Part shown: piece by piece, positions 26,902 through 36,436 of the stretch
How positions within the stretch are numbered: position 1 is the stretch's first letter
Layout of the letters: the number at the start of each line of letters is the position of its first letter
From: an uncultured Prevotellaceae bacterium
Lineage (GTDB): Bacteria; Bacteroidota; Bacteroidia; Bacteroidales; Bacteroidaceae
DNA: 64,000 bases
Assembly: GCA_900320845.1 (NCBI GenBank)
Contig: ONTS01000003.1
Location: 1-64,000, forward strand
Direction of reading: 5' to 3'
Notes under the pieces: model-generated
Database searches by the model: none
The model's input: the letters and a program-made list of their open reading frames with translations, nothing else
Told to the model about the DNA's origin: nothing
Position numbers and translations under genes: made by a program

Positions 26902-28545
26902 TCAGAACTGACAGCCCACGGTGAACCACAGCATGTGGCGTTGGCGTGCGTCAAGGAAGTTGTCGTGTGTGTTGGCTTTGTGCAGTTGCCAGCCGCCTTC
27001 GGCATAGATCTTCATAGCGGTGTGGTGTAGTAGGAAGGCATAACGCATCGACAGACGCAGAGAATACTGCGGAGTGGTGTGGCAGAGGTACTCCCGCATG
27101 AGGTATGTCTCCATCTGCGGAGGTGGCGACTGTCTGTCCGACGGGGTGGCAAAGGTACCGTCGGTGAATGGTTTTCCGCTACCTTTGGAGTATACGAAAG
27201 CTACAGCCGGTGTGAGGGTGCCGCCCTTCAGCGATGCGTTGTATGCACCTTGGGCAAACCATTCGTTCTGCCTGATATGCTGCCGTCGGAAGTAGGGGTA
27301 GACGTATGCTGTCTGCTTGCGTTGCCACTGGTGCATGCCGACGGTGATGTCGAGCAGGGGAAGGTGTGGAGTTCTGCCGTATGCGCCACGGTAGGCAATG
27401 GTAAGGTCGGTCCACACCTTATTGGACAGTTTCAGTGGTGAGTAGTAGTTGTAGTGGCTTGCGCCTGTTGTCTTGTCCACATCGGCGCGGTATGAGTTGC
27501 CATAGTCTGTCAGGTTGTCAATGGACAGCTGTGCTGTCATATGATGTGTGGCGCCTGATGCCTGCCATGTCAGTCTGCCTTGATAGCTGTATTCGTGTCC
27601 TTTGTGCTGGTTGTACGACAGTGTGTACGACGACTTCTTACCATAGTAGCCTTTCTGATAGGCAAAGTCGAAGGCATTGTATAGCGCGAGGGTGGGGGAG
27701 AAGTGCAGCTCTGTCTGTATGCCGCCGCCCGTATGTTCGCTCAGGAAGGGCATTTCACGGTTCTGGTCGGTGTATCCGTTCTCGCCGAACTGCTCTATCT
27801 TGCCTATGAAGGCTCCGTAGTTGACGAGCGACTTGTACACCTTGTCGCTGTTTCCGTAGGTGGCAAAGCGCACATTCTCGGTGTTGCGGCGGTAGGCAAA
27901 ATGCCCGCCCACATTGAGTATGCTGCCCACGGGGACGAGAAGTCCTGCCGTGGCGGTCAGGTCGAGTACGTTATTCTTGTGGCGCAGGTCCTTATATTTG
28001 GCGTAGTTGGCAGCGGTGAGGTCTACTTTAGCCCCTATAGCGATGCCCTTGGGCAGTGTTCCGCTGATGGCTCCTGTGAGTTGATAGATGTCGGTGTGCT
28101 TGCGTCCGGTGTTGGTGAGCGAGTCTTCCACGATGTCGAAGGGCATGTGCTGTGGAGCGAAGAAGAATGATCCTCCTGCATGGCGTGCAGCCACGTTGTC
28201 ATATGCCATGCGTCCGTAGAGACTGATGCGTGGCGACAGCTGATAGAAGGACTCTACTTCTGCCTTCAGCGTGAAAGCTTTCGGCGCTTCATAGTAGTCG
28301 GCGAAGCCTCCGTCCTGACTGACCAGTGATAGACGTGCGCTTGTGATGTGTCCGCCCTTCCATTGTGTCAAACCGGCGGCATTGGGTGCTGTCAGCCAGG
28401 CGTTACTGCTTTTAAGTAGGCTGAAGTCGCACTGCATGATGCTGTCGGCGCGCGTTGCTGTGGGGGCTGTCTGCGCACGACTGTTGTGCGAAACCATGAT
28501 GGCTCCGCACAACAGCAATGCGTATCGTATCATTTTAGTATACAA
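26902..28545 (-). CDS. DUF6850 family outer-membrane beta-barrel protein
   Basis: The 547-aa protein has a signal peptide ending near SRAQT. Many alternating amphipathic strands rich in Tyr and Gly follow, and the last residue is Phe (MLWFTVGCQF), typical of outer-membrane barrels. The architecture and genetic link to a DUF4876 gene and a TonB-dependent receptor fit DUF6850 as I recall it. The start could be 28545 (MYTKMIRYALL) or 28533 (MIRYALL). The transported or bound ligand is unknown. It starts 34 bases after the DUF4876 stop, consistent with one operon. Confidence 0.72.
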   Translation of the reverse strand: MYTKMIRYALLLCGAIMVSHNSRAQTAPTATRADSIMQCDFSLLKSSNAWLTAPNAAGLTQWKGGHITSARLSLVSQDGGFADYYEAPKAFTLKAEVESFYQLSPRISLYGRMAYDNVAARHAGGSFFFAPQHMPFDIVEDSLTNTGRKHTDIYQLTGAISGTLPKGIAIGAKVDLTAANYAKYKDLRHKNNVLDLTATAGLLVPVGSILNVGGHFAYRRNTENVRFATYGNSDKVYKSLVNYGAFIGKIEQFGENGYTDQNREMPFLSEHTGGGIQTELHFSPTLALYNAFDFAYQKGYYGKKSSYTLSYNQHKGHEYSYQGRLTWQASGATHHMTAQLSIDNLTDYGNSYRADVDKTTGASHYNYYSPLKLSNKVWTDLTIAYRGAYGRTPHLPLLDITVGMHQWQRKQTAYVYPYFRRQHIRQNEWFAQGAYNASLKGGTLTPAVAFVYSKGSGKPFTDGTFATPSDRQSPPPQMETYLMREYLCHTTPQYSLRLSMRYAFLLHHTAMKIYAEGGWQLHKANTHDNFLDARQRHMLWFTVGCQF

Positions 28546-28579
28546 GATGTTTAATTCGTTGACGAGTAGAGTTGTTACC

Positions 28580-29743
28580 TTATTCTCCTCTCAGCGAGCT
28601 CTTCTGGCGCTCGTGGAAGTCGGCGGTGGAGTTGTTGGTATCGAGGAAGATGATGTGTGCACCATTCTTCATAGATGCTTCGGCATTGATGCCGCTCGGG
28701 TCGGTAGAGCTGTCAACACCCAGTGTGTAGTTGTAGACCAGTTTTCCTTGGTTCTCGGGCAGTGCTTCGGTGGCTGCTTTGTCCACATTGCGGTAGAGTA
28801 CGTGGCCGAGTTGGTTGGTGAGTGCTGCATAGCCAGCGTCGATATCTGCTGTAAGACGTTTCTTGCTGGTATCGATTTTGGCTGTATTGTATGCCTCGAC
28901 ACCGTCAAGAATCCATTCGTTAGGCACCTTTACACTACGCCATACGGGTGTGGCGGCACGGCCGGGGGAATACCAATAGTTGTTGCTGTCCTCGAAGTAT
29001 TCTTTGATGTTTACATCCTTGGCCTGGAAGAGCAGGGTGGCAGGTGAGAGACTGCTGTACGTCCATGCGTTAGCCTGACCAAATTTGATGGTCTTCAGGT
29101 AGTGAGAGGTGGGTATAACATCAGCCGGAGCGGGGTAGTAGATAGTGTTGTTGTACGAACGGGCTGAAGCTGCGCTCACATCTTCGGTCACATAGTCGGG
29201 GTCGTACATGCAGTAGTAGTCTTTGTTGGCATAGTTCACCGAGTTGCTGACTGTCTGTGTGTTGTCGATAGCACCGTGTATGTTGACTACTATTTGTGAA
29301 TAGGGCTCTATTACCAGCGCACCCTGGAAGTACCAGATGCCGTTCACAGCGGGAATGTAGCCTTCGCCGTCATACACCAGCTTGTCGCCATTGTAGAGGT
29401 CGCTCATCGTGCCTGCCTCGGCATTAAATTGTGGGGCAGCACCTATGCAGAGGTTGTTGATGACGGCACGCTGACTGCAGTTGTTGTACAGTATGATGCT
29501 CTTGTCCATGTGGAAGTTTTTCGAGCCGTCGTCAAGCATCACGCCACCATAGTATAACTCTTTGATGATGACTTGGTCTACATTCTGGTCTTTCAATTCC
29601 TCGAAAGTAACGTTCTGTACTGCCGATGTCAAAAATTCCTGTGTGGTGCCGTCGCTGAGAGTGACGGTCATTTTCCAGCTTTGGGCGAAAATGTTGGTTG
29701 TCATTGCAAAGATGGCGATGACAGAGAGTAATATTTTTTTCAT
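28580..29743 (-). CDS. DUF4876 family exported protein
   Basis: The frame is open from 29893, but the ATG at 29743 gives a proper signal peptide (MKKILLSVIAIFAMTTNIFAQ); the longer frame overlaps the upstream gene. The 387-aa protein has a short N-terminal beta module (WKMTVTLSDGTTQEFLTSAVQNVTFEEL), then the DUF4876-like part: IIKELYYGGV, YIILYNNCS-like strands, Asn/Tyr-rich loops and WYSPGRAATPVWRSVKVPNEWILDGVEAY. The end (HERQKSSLRGE) has no sorting tail. Located between a small secreted protein and the DUF6850 barrel downstream of a TonB receptor, it may be a periplasmic or surface ligand-binding partner. Function is unproven. Confidence 0.72.
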   Translation of the reverse strand: MKKILLSVIAIFAMTTNIFAQSWKMTVTLSDGTTQEFLTSAVQNVTFEELKDQNVDQVIIKELYYGGVMLDDGSKNFHMDKSIILYNNCSQRAVINNLCIGAAPQFNAEAGTMSDLYNGDKLVYDGEGYIPAVNGIWYFQGALVIEPYSQIVVNIHGAIDNTQTVSNSVNYANKDYYCMYDPDYVTEDVSAASARSYNNTIYYPAPADVIPTSHYLKTIKFGQANAWTYSSLSPATLLFQAKDVNIKEYFEDSNNYWYSPGRAATPVWRSVKVPNEWILDGVEAYNTAKIDTSKKRLTADIDAGYAALTNQLGHVLYRNVDKAATEALPENQGKLVYNYTLGVDSSTDPSGINAEASMKNGAHIIFLDTNNSTADFHERQKSSLRGE

Positions 29744-29777
29744 GTCTGTTATCTTTAAAATAATTTGTCTGTGTTTG

Positions 29778-30287
29778 TTAGTTTTTGATTTTAAAGCTCT
29801 TGGTGGGTGTGCGCAGTATGTACACGCCATTGCTGAGGTTGCGCAGGTCGATGATGGCTTTTCCGTTCGTGCCTGCCTGCACTCGGATGACAACCTGTCC
29901 GTCGATGGAATACACCGTCACGGATGTGCCTTCCTTGAGTCCAGAGAGTGCCACTTCGCCGGCATTGATGCTGGGACGCACCTCGCTGCCGTCGTCGGTG
30001 GTGGGATTGTGGATACTGGTGGAGACTTCATTCTTTTCGAAGTGATAGTCTGTCACATTGTTGAGGTCGAACGATACCTCTGTACCTCCGGCTGTGACGA
30101 CGAGTGTTGTGGCGTCAAAGGTCAGCACAGGAGCGTCTGCCAAGGCAAAACGGCTCTCGCTGGCATCGCTCAATGACACAACGAGATAGTGGGTCTCGTC
30201 GCCCGACTCGCAAGTCTTGGCATGCGACAGGGAGGGCAGCAGCAGTCCTGCCAGGAGGGGTGCAAAGATGAATGAGACTTTTTTCAT
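29778..30287 (-). CDS. Small secreted protein with C-terminal sorting-like domain
   Basis: The 169-aa protein has a signal peptide ending near SHA. Residues about 33-85 form a short beta module (HYLVVSLSDASESRFALADAPVLTF, then VVTAGGTEVSFDLNNVTDYHF) that resembles modules in the DUF4876 protein and the 45096-45473 protein. The C-terminal third (VTVYSIDGQVVIRVQ and NLSNGVYILRTPTKSFKIKN) looks like a type-A sorting domain. It is co-oriented with the TonB-receptor cluster, 34 bases before the DUF4876 gene. Role unknown. Confidence 0.65.
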   Translation of the reverse strand: MKKVSFIFAPLLAGLLLPSLSHAKTCESGDETHYLVVSLSDASESRFALADAPVLTFDATTLVVTAGGTEVSFDLNNVTDYHFEKNEVSTSIHNPTTDDGSEVRPSINAGEVALSGLKEGTSVTVYSIDGQVVIRVQAGTNGKAIIDLRNLSNGVYILRTPTKSFKIKN

Positions 30288-30323
30288 ATAAAGCTTTTTT
30301 AAAGGTGTTGAATAATAATATTT

Positions 30324-30701
30324 TTATCTTATGATGCGCCGGCGCGACACGCTCAGCTCTATATCGATGTTGTTGGCACTGTCGGGGCTGATGACCACCT
30401 GTCCGCGTGTGCCGTTGCAGATGTATCGGTAGTCGTCGATGTCGATGGTGTTGGCAGATGTCACGCTATACACGCCAGCCGGAATGTTGAAGTGTGCTAT
30501 GCCAGCTGCGTCGGTAGAGTCGACGAAGACCGATGCCGAGGCATTCTGCAGCTCTACGCGTGCTCCTTTGTACGGACCGATGGGATATGTCTCCGGATAG
30601 ATGAGGCGCACGGTGACCTGTTCGGTGTCGTAGGTCTCTTCGTAGTCGCAGCTGACGAGGAGAGCTGCCAAGGCACATATATATATAAGGTGTAGCTTCA
30701 T
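30324..30701 (-). CDS. Small lipoprotein with Ig/carboxypeptidase-regulatory-like fold
   Basis: The 125-aa protein has a lipoprotein signal (ALAALLVSC, Cys18). The rest is a single beta-sandwich: VTVRLIYPETYPIGPYKGARVEL, FVDSTDAAGIAHFNIPAGVYSVTSA, then IDIELSVSRRR. The D-A-A-G-I-A-x-F-x-I-P-A-G-x-Y pattern is that of CarboxypepD_reg or Cna-B-like domains. In other Bacteroidota such a domain may be the N-terminal part of DUF4876 proteins, so here it may be a split-off partner (inference). It lies 89 bases downstream of the TonB receptor gene. Confidence 0.65.
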   Translation of the reverse strand: MKLHLIYICALAALLVSCDYEETYDTEQVTVRLIYPETYPIGPYKGARVELQNASASVFVDSTDAAGIAHFNIPAGVYSVTSANTIDIDDYRYICNGTRGQVVISPDSANNIDIELSVSRRRIIR

Positions 30702-30790
30702 GATGTTCTTCCGTTGTCGGTTTGTCTATCTTTTTCCTCTCTTTACAGGATCAAGGTTTATTTGCAGTAGTCAATGAGACTCTTCTCGCG

Positions 30791-33760
30791 CTACAGTTTC
30801 AGCTTCATGGACAGTCCGTAGTAGAACTTCGGTATGTATCCGCTGGCAAAGAGTGATGTCTTCAGCCCTGTCTGCGACGAGCGGATGTGCCCCATGTTGT
30901 TCAAGAAGTTGTTGGCATAGAACGAGAGTGAGAGGTGGTCGCCTATTTCTTTGGTAACGGTGAAGTTCATAGAGTAGAACTTCGACAGGTAGTCGGGATT
31001 CAGCGTGTAGGGATAGTTGGTCTTTACCACCAGTCGTGAGAGCTGGTTGTAGAGTGTCTTGTCGTTATCTTTCGCCCAGATGAATGTCTCAGCGAAGGGA
31101 ATCTTCACGTCGGGGTTGTCCCAGGTGGAATAGTATTCAGGATATACAGCCACATACTTGTTGCGTGTATCCTTATTGTAAGGTGTTCCTTCGTACTCGT
31201 TGATGTTGTCGAGCACCACTCCCCTGTGTCCGTGCATGCCTTCCACGAGCGAGCGGCTGTAGCGAAAGAGCGATGCTTCCACACGCAGGGCGAGGATGAG
31301 GCGCACCTTGGGGATATGAGTAGTGAAAGTGGCGTTGAGGTTGACCTGTCGTGCTTCGCTACCGTTGGCTACCGTGGCAGAGGCGGTGTAGGATGTCGAT
31401 GTGGAGGTTGTGCCGCTATAGTATCCCAGCAAAGGATAGGTAGGGATGTTGCGTGTACCTACGCCGGTGGTGTTGTCTGCAAAGAGCGTGTTGTCTACAC
31501 CTTGGTAGCTGTAGTAGTTACCGTCAATGCGTATGGAAGTTCGCAGGGCTTTTATTTGGGCAAAGTCTACCGTCCACTCCAGTCCCGAGCGTCTGACGGG
31601 GGAGCCGTTGACGAAGGTACGTGTGGTATTGTATGCCAGCCGTTCGGTATAGGCCAGCTCTGTGGGAGCTTGAGTGCCGCTCGCATCGTACAGCGTTACG
31701 ATGCCCGTCTTCGGGTCGATGCTGTATCGGCGGTCGGCACTGGCGATGCCAGTGCCCTCAATGGCAGACTGAGAGGTGGTCTTGTAGGCAAACGGTGTGT
31801 ATTGCGCTACCGACATGTAAGGACGGAAGGTCTTGTGATGGTAGAACGACACCGACACCTTGGTCCCGCCGATGGTTCCTTCCAGTCCGATGTCCGTCTG
31901 ATGGGTGTACTGCCATTTCAGGTCAGCGTTGTACACTGGGTTTGCTACGTAGGTGTAGTAGGCATAATAGGCGCGATTGTTTACGTTGCTGCCGGGGGTG
32001 AACGCCAGTATGTCGGAGTAGGACGGGGCTGGGTAGAGCACCTGAAACGAGGGCAGCTTGACGCTTTTTCCCCATCCGGCATGCAGCGTGAGGCGGCGAA
32101 GCCAGCCCTTTCCGTCTTCCACGATGTGGTATCGGGCGTTGAAACGTGGCGACAGCGATGCCACCGTGCCGTAATCCGAGCCCTTTATGGTTGTGATGTC
32201 GTCGCGCATACCTGCCGTGAGCTGCAACGTCGATGTGCTGCCCATGGGGAAGGTGATGTTTTCCTCCAGAAATACGGCTGTGTTGTGCATGGTGGGAAGC
32301 TGGTCGTAGCGGTATTCGCGCCATGTGGGAGCATAGCGCATGTCATCGTAGTAGGTGCCGCGCCCGTTGTTGCCGTTAGCCTTATGTTCTGCACCCACCA
32401 TAAGGCGGTTTGTCACCTTACCTATGCGACGTATCCAGTCGCCTTTCAGTTGAACTGACCAGTCGAAGGGCTTCTGTCCGTTGTACGAACGCACATACCA
32501 GTAGCCCGTGGGGCCGAGGATGATGTTGGCGTTGGGGTCGTCGTCGTAGTCGTGGGCGATGAAGTAGCCCTCTTCACGTGTATGGATGTAAGGTTGTGCC
32601 GATGCGCTGCTGGCGTTGTTGTAGTATTCCGCCCGTTTGTCTTGCATAGAGAAGGTGGCACGGAGCGATAGGTTTGTTATCCATTTGGTGTTGAGTAGCA
32701 GGCGCATCTCCATGTTACCGCGCAGCATATTGTCGCGCACCTTGGTGTATGACTTCAGCGTCTCGTCGGGGTCGGCTTCCGAATTGTAGCCTCCCACGTT
32801 GCCGGTCACACTGGCGTTGAACGTCAGCGGAGTTCCGTTGGGGAAGAAGGTGTTGGAGTATTTCAGCGTCATCACGTTGCGCTGGTAGGCGGTATGTGGC
32901 GAAGCAATGTCGGTGAAGGAACGTGCATGTTCCACATTGGCATTCACTACACCGCGGTGTCTGCCCATATCGAAGCCTTTGCTTATGGCTATCTGGCGCG
33001 TGTGTTGGTTGATTTTGCCCTCGATGATGAAAGGCGACTTGCCCTTTCGGGTGTTGACTTTCACCACACCATTGCTCAGGTCGCCGTATTCCACCGACGG
33101 GATACCCGTCACGATGTCAACACTTTCTATATCCGACGATCCTATGTTTCTAATGCCGGCACCGAGCGTCTCGCCCATGATGCCATTGTTGTCAATACGT
33201 TGTCCATCCACTTCTATGGCAGTGCCGAACGAGGCATTTCCTTTCTCGCTGCTGCCTGAGCGCAGTGCCATGCGGTTGTCGCTCATCAGCGTACCATTGA
33301 CGGTTTTGCCGCCGGGCAGCAGGGTGCTGATGTCAGTGAGGTTTAGCACCTGTTGGTTGTCGAGTGCCGTACGGTCGACCGAATAGGAGGTAGTGCCGCC
33401 GTCGGTGTTGCGACGTGCCACCACTTCAATGCCTTCCAGTTTGAGGTTCTCCTCCTGCATGACAAGGTCAGCAACGACGTCCTTCGTGCCTACAGTCAGT
33501 ATGTGGGTAAGACGCGCATAACCCATGCACTGCACGGTGACGGTCACCTTTCCTGCAGGTACATGGGCTATGCGGTAGCGTCCTTGGGCATCGGTGATGG
33601 CCCACAGGTTACTCTCTTTCAGTAAAACGGAAGCGTATTCCACCGGTTGTCTGTCGCCGGAGGAGGTGATGCGACCGCTCAACACTACACCTTGTGCCAA
33701 ACAACCAGTGCTGAACGATGCGAGTATTATATATATATAAAGGTGTAAAAATATTTTCAT
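30791..33760 (-). CDS. TonB-dependent outer-membrane receptor
   Basis: The start at 33760 gives signal peptide MKIFLHLYIYIILASFSTGCLAQ; the longer frame begins upstream of the likely promoter. The 989-aa protein has a carboxypeptidase-regulatory-like domain at about 25-110 (GRITSSGDRQPVEYASVLLKE and TDAQGRYRIAHVPAG). A plug domain follows (LTDISTLLPGGKTVNG and IRNIGSSDIESVDIVTGIPSVEYGDLSNGVV), then a 22-strand-type barrel rich in Tyr, Asn and Thr. It is not an obvious SusC, as no SusD partner follows. It leads the small lipoprotein, small secreted protein, DUF4876 and DUF6850 genes and probably imports a ligand with them. Confidence 0.88.
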   Translation of the reverse strand: MKIFLHLYIYIILASFSTGCLAQGVVLSGRITSSGDRQPVEYASVLLKESNLWAITDAQGRYRIAHVPAGKVTVTVQCMGYARLTHILTVGTKDVVADLVMQEENLKLEGIEVVARRNTDGGTTSYSVDRTALDNQQVLNLTDISTLLPGGKTVNGTLMSDNRMALRSGSSEKGNASFGTAIEVDGQRIDNNGIMGETLGAGIRNIGSSDIESVDIVTGIPSVEYGDLSNGVVKVNTRKGKSPFIIEGKINQHTRQIAISKGFDMGRHRGVVNANVEHARSFTDIASPHTAYQRNVMTLKYSNTFFPNGTPLTFNASVTGNVGGYNSEADPDETLKSYTKVRDNMLRGNMEMRLLLNTKWITNLSLRATFSMQDKRAEYYNNASSASAQPYIHTREEGYFIAHDYDDDPNANIILGPTGYWYVRSYNGQKPFDWSVQLKGDWIRRIGKVTNRLMVGAEHKANGNNGRGTYYDDMRYAPTWREYRYDQLPTMHNTAVFLEENITFPMGSTSTLQLTAGMRDDITTIKGSDYGTVASLSPRFNARYHIVEDGKGWLRRLTLHAGWGKSVKLPSFQVLYPAPSYSDILAFTPGSNVNNRAYYAYYTYVANPVYNADLKWQYTHQTDIGLEGTIGGTKVSVSFYHHKTFRPYMSVAQYTPFAYKTTSQSAIEGTGIASADRRYSIDPKTGIVTLYDASGTQAPTELAYTERLAYNTTRTFVNGSPVRRSGLEWTVDFAQIKALRTSIRIDGNYYSYQGVDNTLFADNTTGVGTRNIPTYPLLGYYSGTTSTSTSYTASATVANGSEARQVNLNATFTTHIPKVRLILALRVEASLFRYSRSLVEGMHGHRGVVLDNINEYEGTPYNKDTRNKYVAVYPEYYSTWDNPDVKIPFAETFIWAKDNDKTLYNQLSRLVVKTNYPYTLNPDYLSKFYSMNFTVTKEIGDHLSLSFYANNFLNNMGHIRSSQTGLKTSLFASGYIPKFYYGLSMKLKL

Positions 33761-33771
33761 AGATGCGTCTG

Positions 33772-33802
33772 CAAAAGTAGACACATCCATAAGGCACAGC
33801 AA
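33772..33802 (-). promoter_or_regulatory. Promoter of the TonB-receptor cluster
   Basis: On the minus strand TTG (33802-33800), a 20-base gap and TACTTTTG (33779-33772) match the consensus. The receptor ATG is only 11 bases beyond the -7 element, so the leader would be about 5-8 nt. Confidence 0.55.
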
Positions 33803-33849
33803 TACCTAAAAAATATGATTTTGTTGTCGTTACATGTGTTACACACTCA

Positions 33850-34707
33850 TTACTCTATGCTATGTGTCGCACTGACTGAGGGGTCTGTCGTAGTGTGTTC
33901 CTCATCTTTGCGGCGCTCGGCGTCAATCTTCTGGAAGTCCTTTTGGCGCAGCACAAAGGAGTTGGTCAGATACTTCTCTCTCACCACTTTGTTCTCCGCC
34001 AGTTCCTCCGGGCTGCCCTGGAAGAGTATGCGTCCCTCGAAGAGTAGGTATGCGCGGTCGGTGATGGTCAGTGTGTCCTCCACGTTATGGTCGGTGATGA
34101 GGATGCCTATGTTGCGGTATTTCAGCTGCCATACAATGTATTGGATGTCCTCGACGGCAATGGGGTCGACACCGGCGAAGGGCTCATCAAGCATGATGAA
34201 CTTCGGGTCGATAGCCAGACACCGTGCTATCTCCGTGCGTCGGCGCTCTCCTCCCGATAGCCTGTCACCCGTATTGTGGCGCACCTTCTCCAGACGCAGG
34301 TCCTTGATGAGGCTCTCCAGCTTGTCGCGCTGGTAGTCTTTGGGCTTGCCTGTCATCTCCAGCACGGCACGGATGTTGTTCTCTACGGTGAGCTTACGGA
34401 ACACCGACGCCTCCTGTGGCAGGTAGCCGATGCCGTTGCGGGCGCGTTTGTACACGGGATAGGACGTGATGTCGTGGTCGTCGATGAACACGTGGCCGGC
34501 ATTGGGCTCCACCAAGCCTGTGGTCATGTAGAAGGTGGTGGTCTTACCGGCACCATTAGGACCCAGTAGTCCGACAATCTCTCCCTGACGGACATGGATG
34601 GACACATCGTTGGCTACGATGCGGCGGCCGTAACGCTTCACCAGTCCTTCGGTGCGAAGGATGGAAGATTCGGATGTGGAGGGGATAAGAAGCTGATTGT
34701 CGTTCAT
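33850..34707 (-). CDS. lptB: LPS export ABC transporter ATP-binding protein
   Basis: The ATG at 34707 ([12 protein letters not shown]) is chosen; the upstream frame adds 29 residues unlike the family. The 285-aa protein has Walker [13 protein letters not shown], signature LSGGERRR, Walker [14 protein letters not shown] and H-loop ILITDHN, plus the LptB-type stretch [18 protein letters not shown]. It powers lipopolysaccharide extraction with LptFG. The C-terminal 25 residues (Asp/Glu/Thr-rich) extend beyond the E. coli length of about 241. It is divergent from the porin gene; none of the other lpt genes is nearby. Confidence 0.9.
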   Translation of the reverse strand: MNDNQLLIPSTSESSILRTEGLVKRYGRRIVANDVSIHVRQGEIVGLLGPNGAGKTTTFYMTTGLVEPNAGHVFIDDHDITSYPVYKRARNGIGYLPQEASVFRKLTVENNIRAVLEMTGKPKDYQRDKLESLIKDLRLEKVRHNTGDRLSGGERRRTEIARCLAIDPKFIMLDEPFAGVDPIAVEDIQYIVWQLKYRNIGILITDHNVEDTLTITDRAYLLFEGRILFQGSPEELAENKVVREKYLTNSFVLRQKDFQKIDAERRKDEEHTTTDPSVSATHSIE

Positions 34708-34974
34708 AATAGTGTGAGACGGTCGGTATTGATGGGAAAAAGGGCATGCGTCGCATCTTTCCTTCACAAGAGGCAGACGACGATGCCTGATCATTTGACG
34801 CTTGCAAAGATAACGATTGGTGCGGTTTCCTACAAATGACGGCTCACCTTTTTAGCATTTCTTCCCTATACCGTTTGCCCTGCGAGAAGAGAAAGTAGTA
34901 TGAAAAAAGGCATAACTGGCTGCTGCTCACCTTCTATACCAGAACAATGAAAATGATAAAAAAGTTCGTTAAAC

Positions 34975-35005
34975 TTTTGCAAAAGCGCGTTTTTTCTTAA
35001 TTTTG
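34975..35005 (+). promoter_or_regulatory. Promoter of the porin gene
   Basis: TTTTG (34975-34979), an 18-base gap and TAATTTTG (34998-35005); a second TAATTTTG follows at 35012-35019. The remaining part of the 342-base gap (34708-34974) shows no clear feature. Confidence 0.55.
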
Positions 35006-35049
35006 TGGCATTAATTTTGTGAATATCTATTTATACAGCATCATTCATT

Positions 35050-36303
35050 ATGCGTATCTGCTTTATTCTCTTAGCGTTTTGTCTCAATGTGGGACTCGCC
35101 AATGCTCAAGGATACAATCACGACTTGGGTGAAGACAGCCTCAATAATTATGAATCGTTGGCAAATAAATTGTTCAAGATAGACAAAAAACATGATGGTT
35201 TCAATGTATGGCTCAACTATGCGGCATCGTTTCAGAATGCTGATGATAATGGAAAATGGGAGAGCCGTTTTGCAAACCGAGAGATAAGACTTGAAATTAC
35301 CGGAAATATTACCGACAATTTGTCGTACCGCATACGTCACCGCCTCAACAAAAGCAACACCGAACTGGGTGGCGACAACTTCGCCAAAGCTACCGACCTG
35401 GCATGGATAGGCTACCGTTTCAACGACAAGTGGAGCGTGCAGGGAGGTAAGATATGTCTGTCGTGGGGTGGATTCGAGTATGACGAGAACCCCATGTTTA
35501 TCTACCGTTACTCCGATTTCGTCGATGCCATGGACATCTTTATGGCAGGTGTAGGTGTCAGCTATAAGCCCGCAGCCAACCACGAGATTGTGCTTCAAGC
35601 CACCAACACATACAATGGTAGCTTCAACGAAGAGTGGGGCAGAGATGCTGTGGCTGTGGAGACCGACAACGGACACATCACCCGACTGGAAAAGAGCCGT
35701 CTGCCGCTCACATTCATAGCCAACTGGAACGGTGCCTTCTTCGGCAACCGCCTGCAGACACGTTGGGCATGGGGCATACAGAGCCTGGCAAAAGGAAAGA
35801 CTGGTCGCCTGCTTACACTCGGACAGCAGCTCAACCTGCCGCGACTGCAGTGTCTGTTCGACTACTACGGAGGATGGTACGACATCGACCACTTGCGCTT
35901 TGCTAACAAAGACCTCACCCAATGGGCTGAATCCAATCCCATCTTTGGCCTCAATCCTGATGGAACAGACTCTTCTGCACCTACTGTGCCGCTGCTCATG
36001 GCTGACGCACGCTACCATTCCTTCGTGACCAAAGCCAACTGGCAGTTTGCACCGCGATGGAACCTCATGCTGAAAGGCACCTACGAGACCGTCAGTGCAC
36101 CACAGAACAGCGTCTTCCACAACTACAGGAAGTCATTCGTCTACGCTGCAAGCCTGGAATATTATCCCATCGACAAGCAGAACCTCCGCCTCTTCCTCGC
36201 ATACATAGGACACAAGGTGGACTACTCTAAACGTTGCGGACTTGAAGACTTCAATACCAACCGCATAGAACTCGGCTTCATGTATCGCATGAAGTGCTTC
36301 TGA
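35050..36303 (+). CDS. Outer-membrane porin, phosphate-selective OprO/OprP type
   Basis: The 417-aa protein has signal peptide MRICFILLAFCLNVGLANAQ. The mature part has the OprO/OprP-like pattern of paired beta strands and ends in Phe (MYRMKCF). Recognisable segments are FANREIRLEITGNITDNLSYRIRHRLN, WIGYRFNDKWSVQGGKI and LRLFLAYIGHKVDY. Substrate cannot be read from sequence. The aspA gene follows by 133 bases on the same strand, so a link to C4-dicarboxylate or aspartate metabolism is possible but unproven. A GC-rich hairpin lies at 36316-36340 between them. Confidence 0.78.
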   Translation: MRICFILLAFCLNVGLANAQGYNHDLGEDSLNNYESLANKLFKIDKKHDGFNVWLNYAASFQNADDNGKWESRFANREIRLEITGNITDNLSYRIRHRLNKSNTELGGDNFAKATDLAWIGYRFNDKWSVQGGKICLSWGGFEYDENPMFIYRYSDFVDAMDIFMAGVGVSYKPAANHEIVLQATNTYNGSFNEEWGRDAVAVETDNGHITRLEKSRLPLTFIANWNGAFFGNRLQTRWAWGIQSLAKGKTGRLLTLGQQLNLPRLQCLFDYYGGWYDIDHLRFANKDLTQWAESNPIFGLNPDGTDSSAPTVPLLMADARYHSFVTKANWQFAPRWNLMLKGTYETVSAPQNSVFHNYRKSFVYAASLEYYPIDKQNLRLFLAYIGHKVDYSKRCGLEDFNTNRIELGFMYRMKCF

Positions 36304-36436
36304 TAATACCGTCAAGGCTCAGGCGACACCCGCCGGAGCCTCGTCAAAACCCTATATCCTTTATGCTGCGTTGTCTGCGCAACATCAGACATACAGAAAC
36401 CAATAATCAACAAAAAACCAATAAATCAACAAAATT

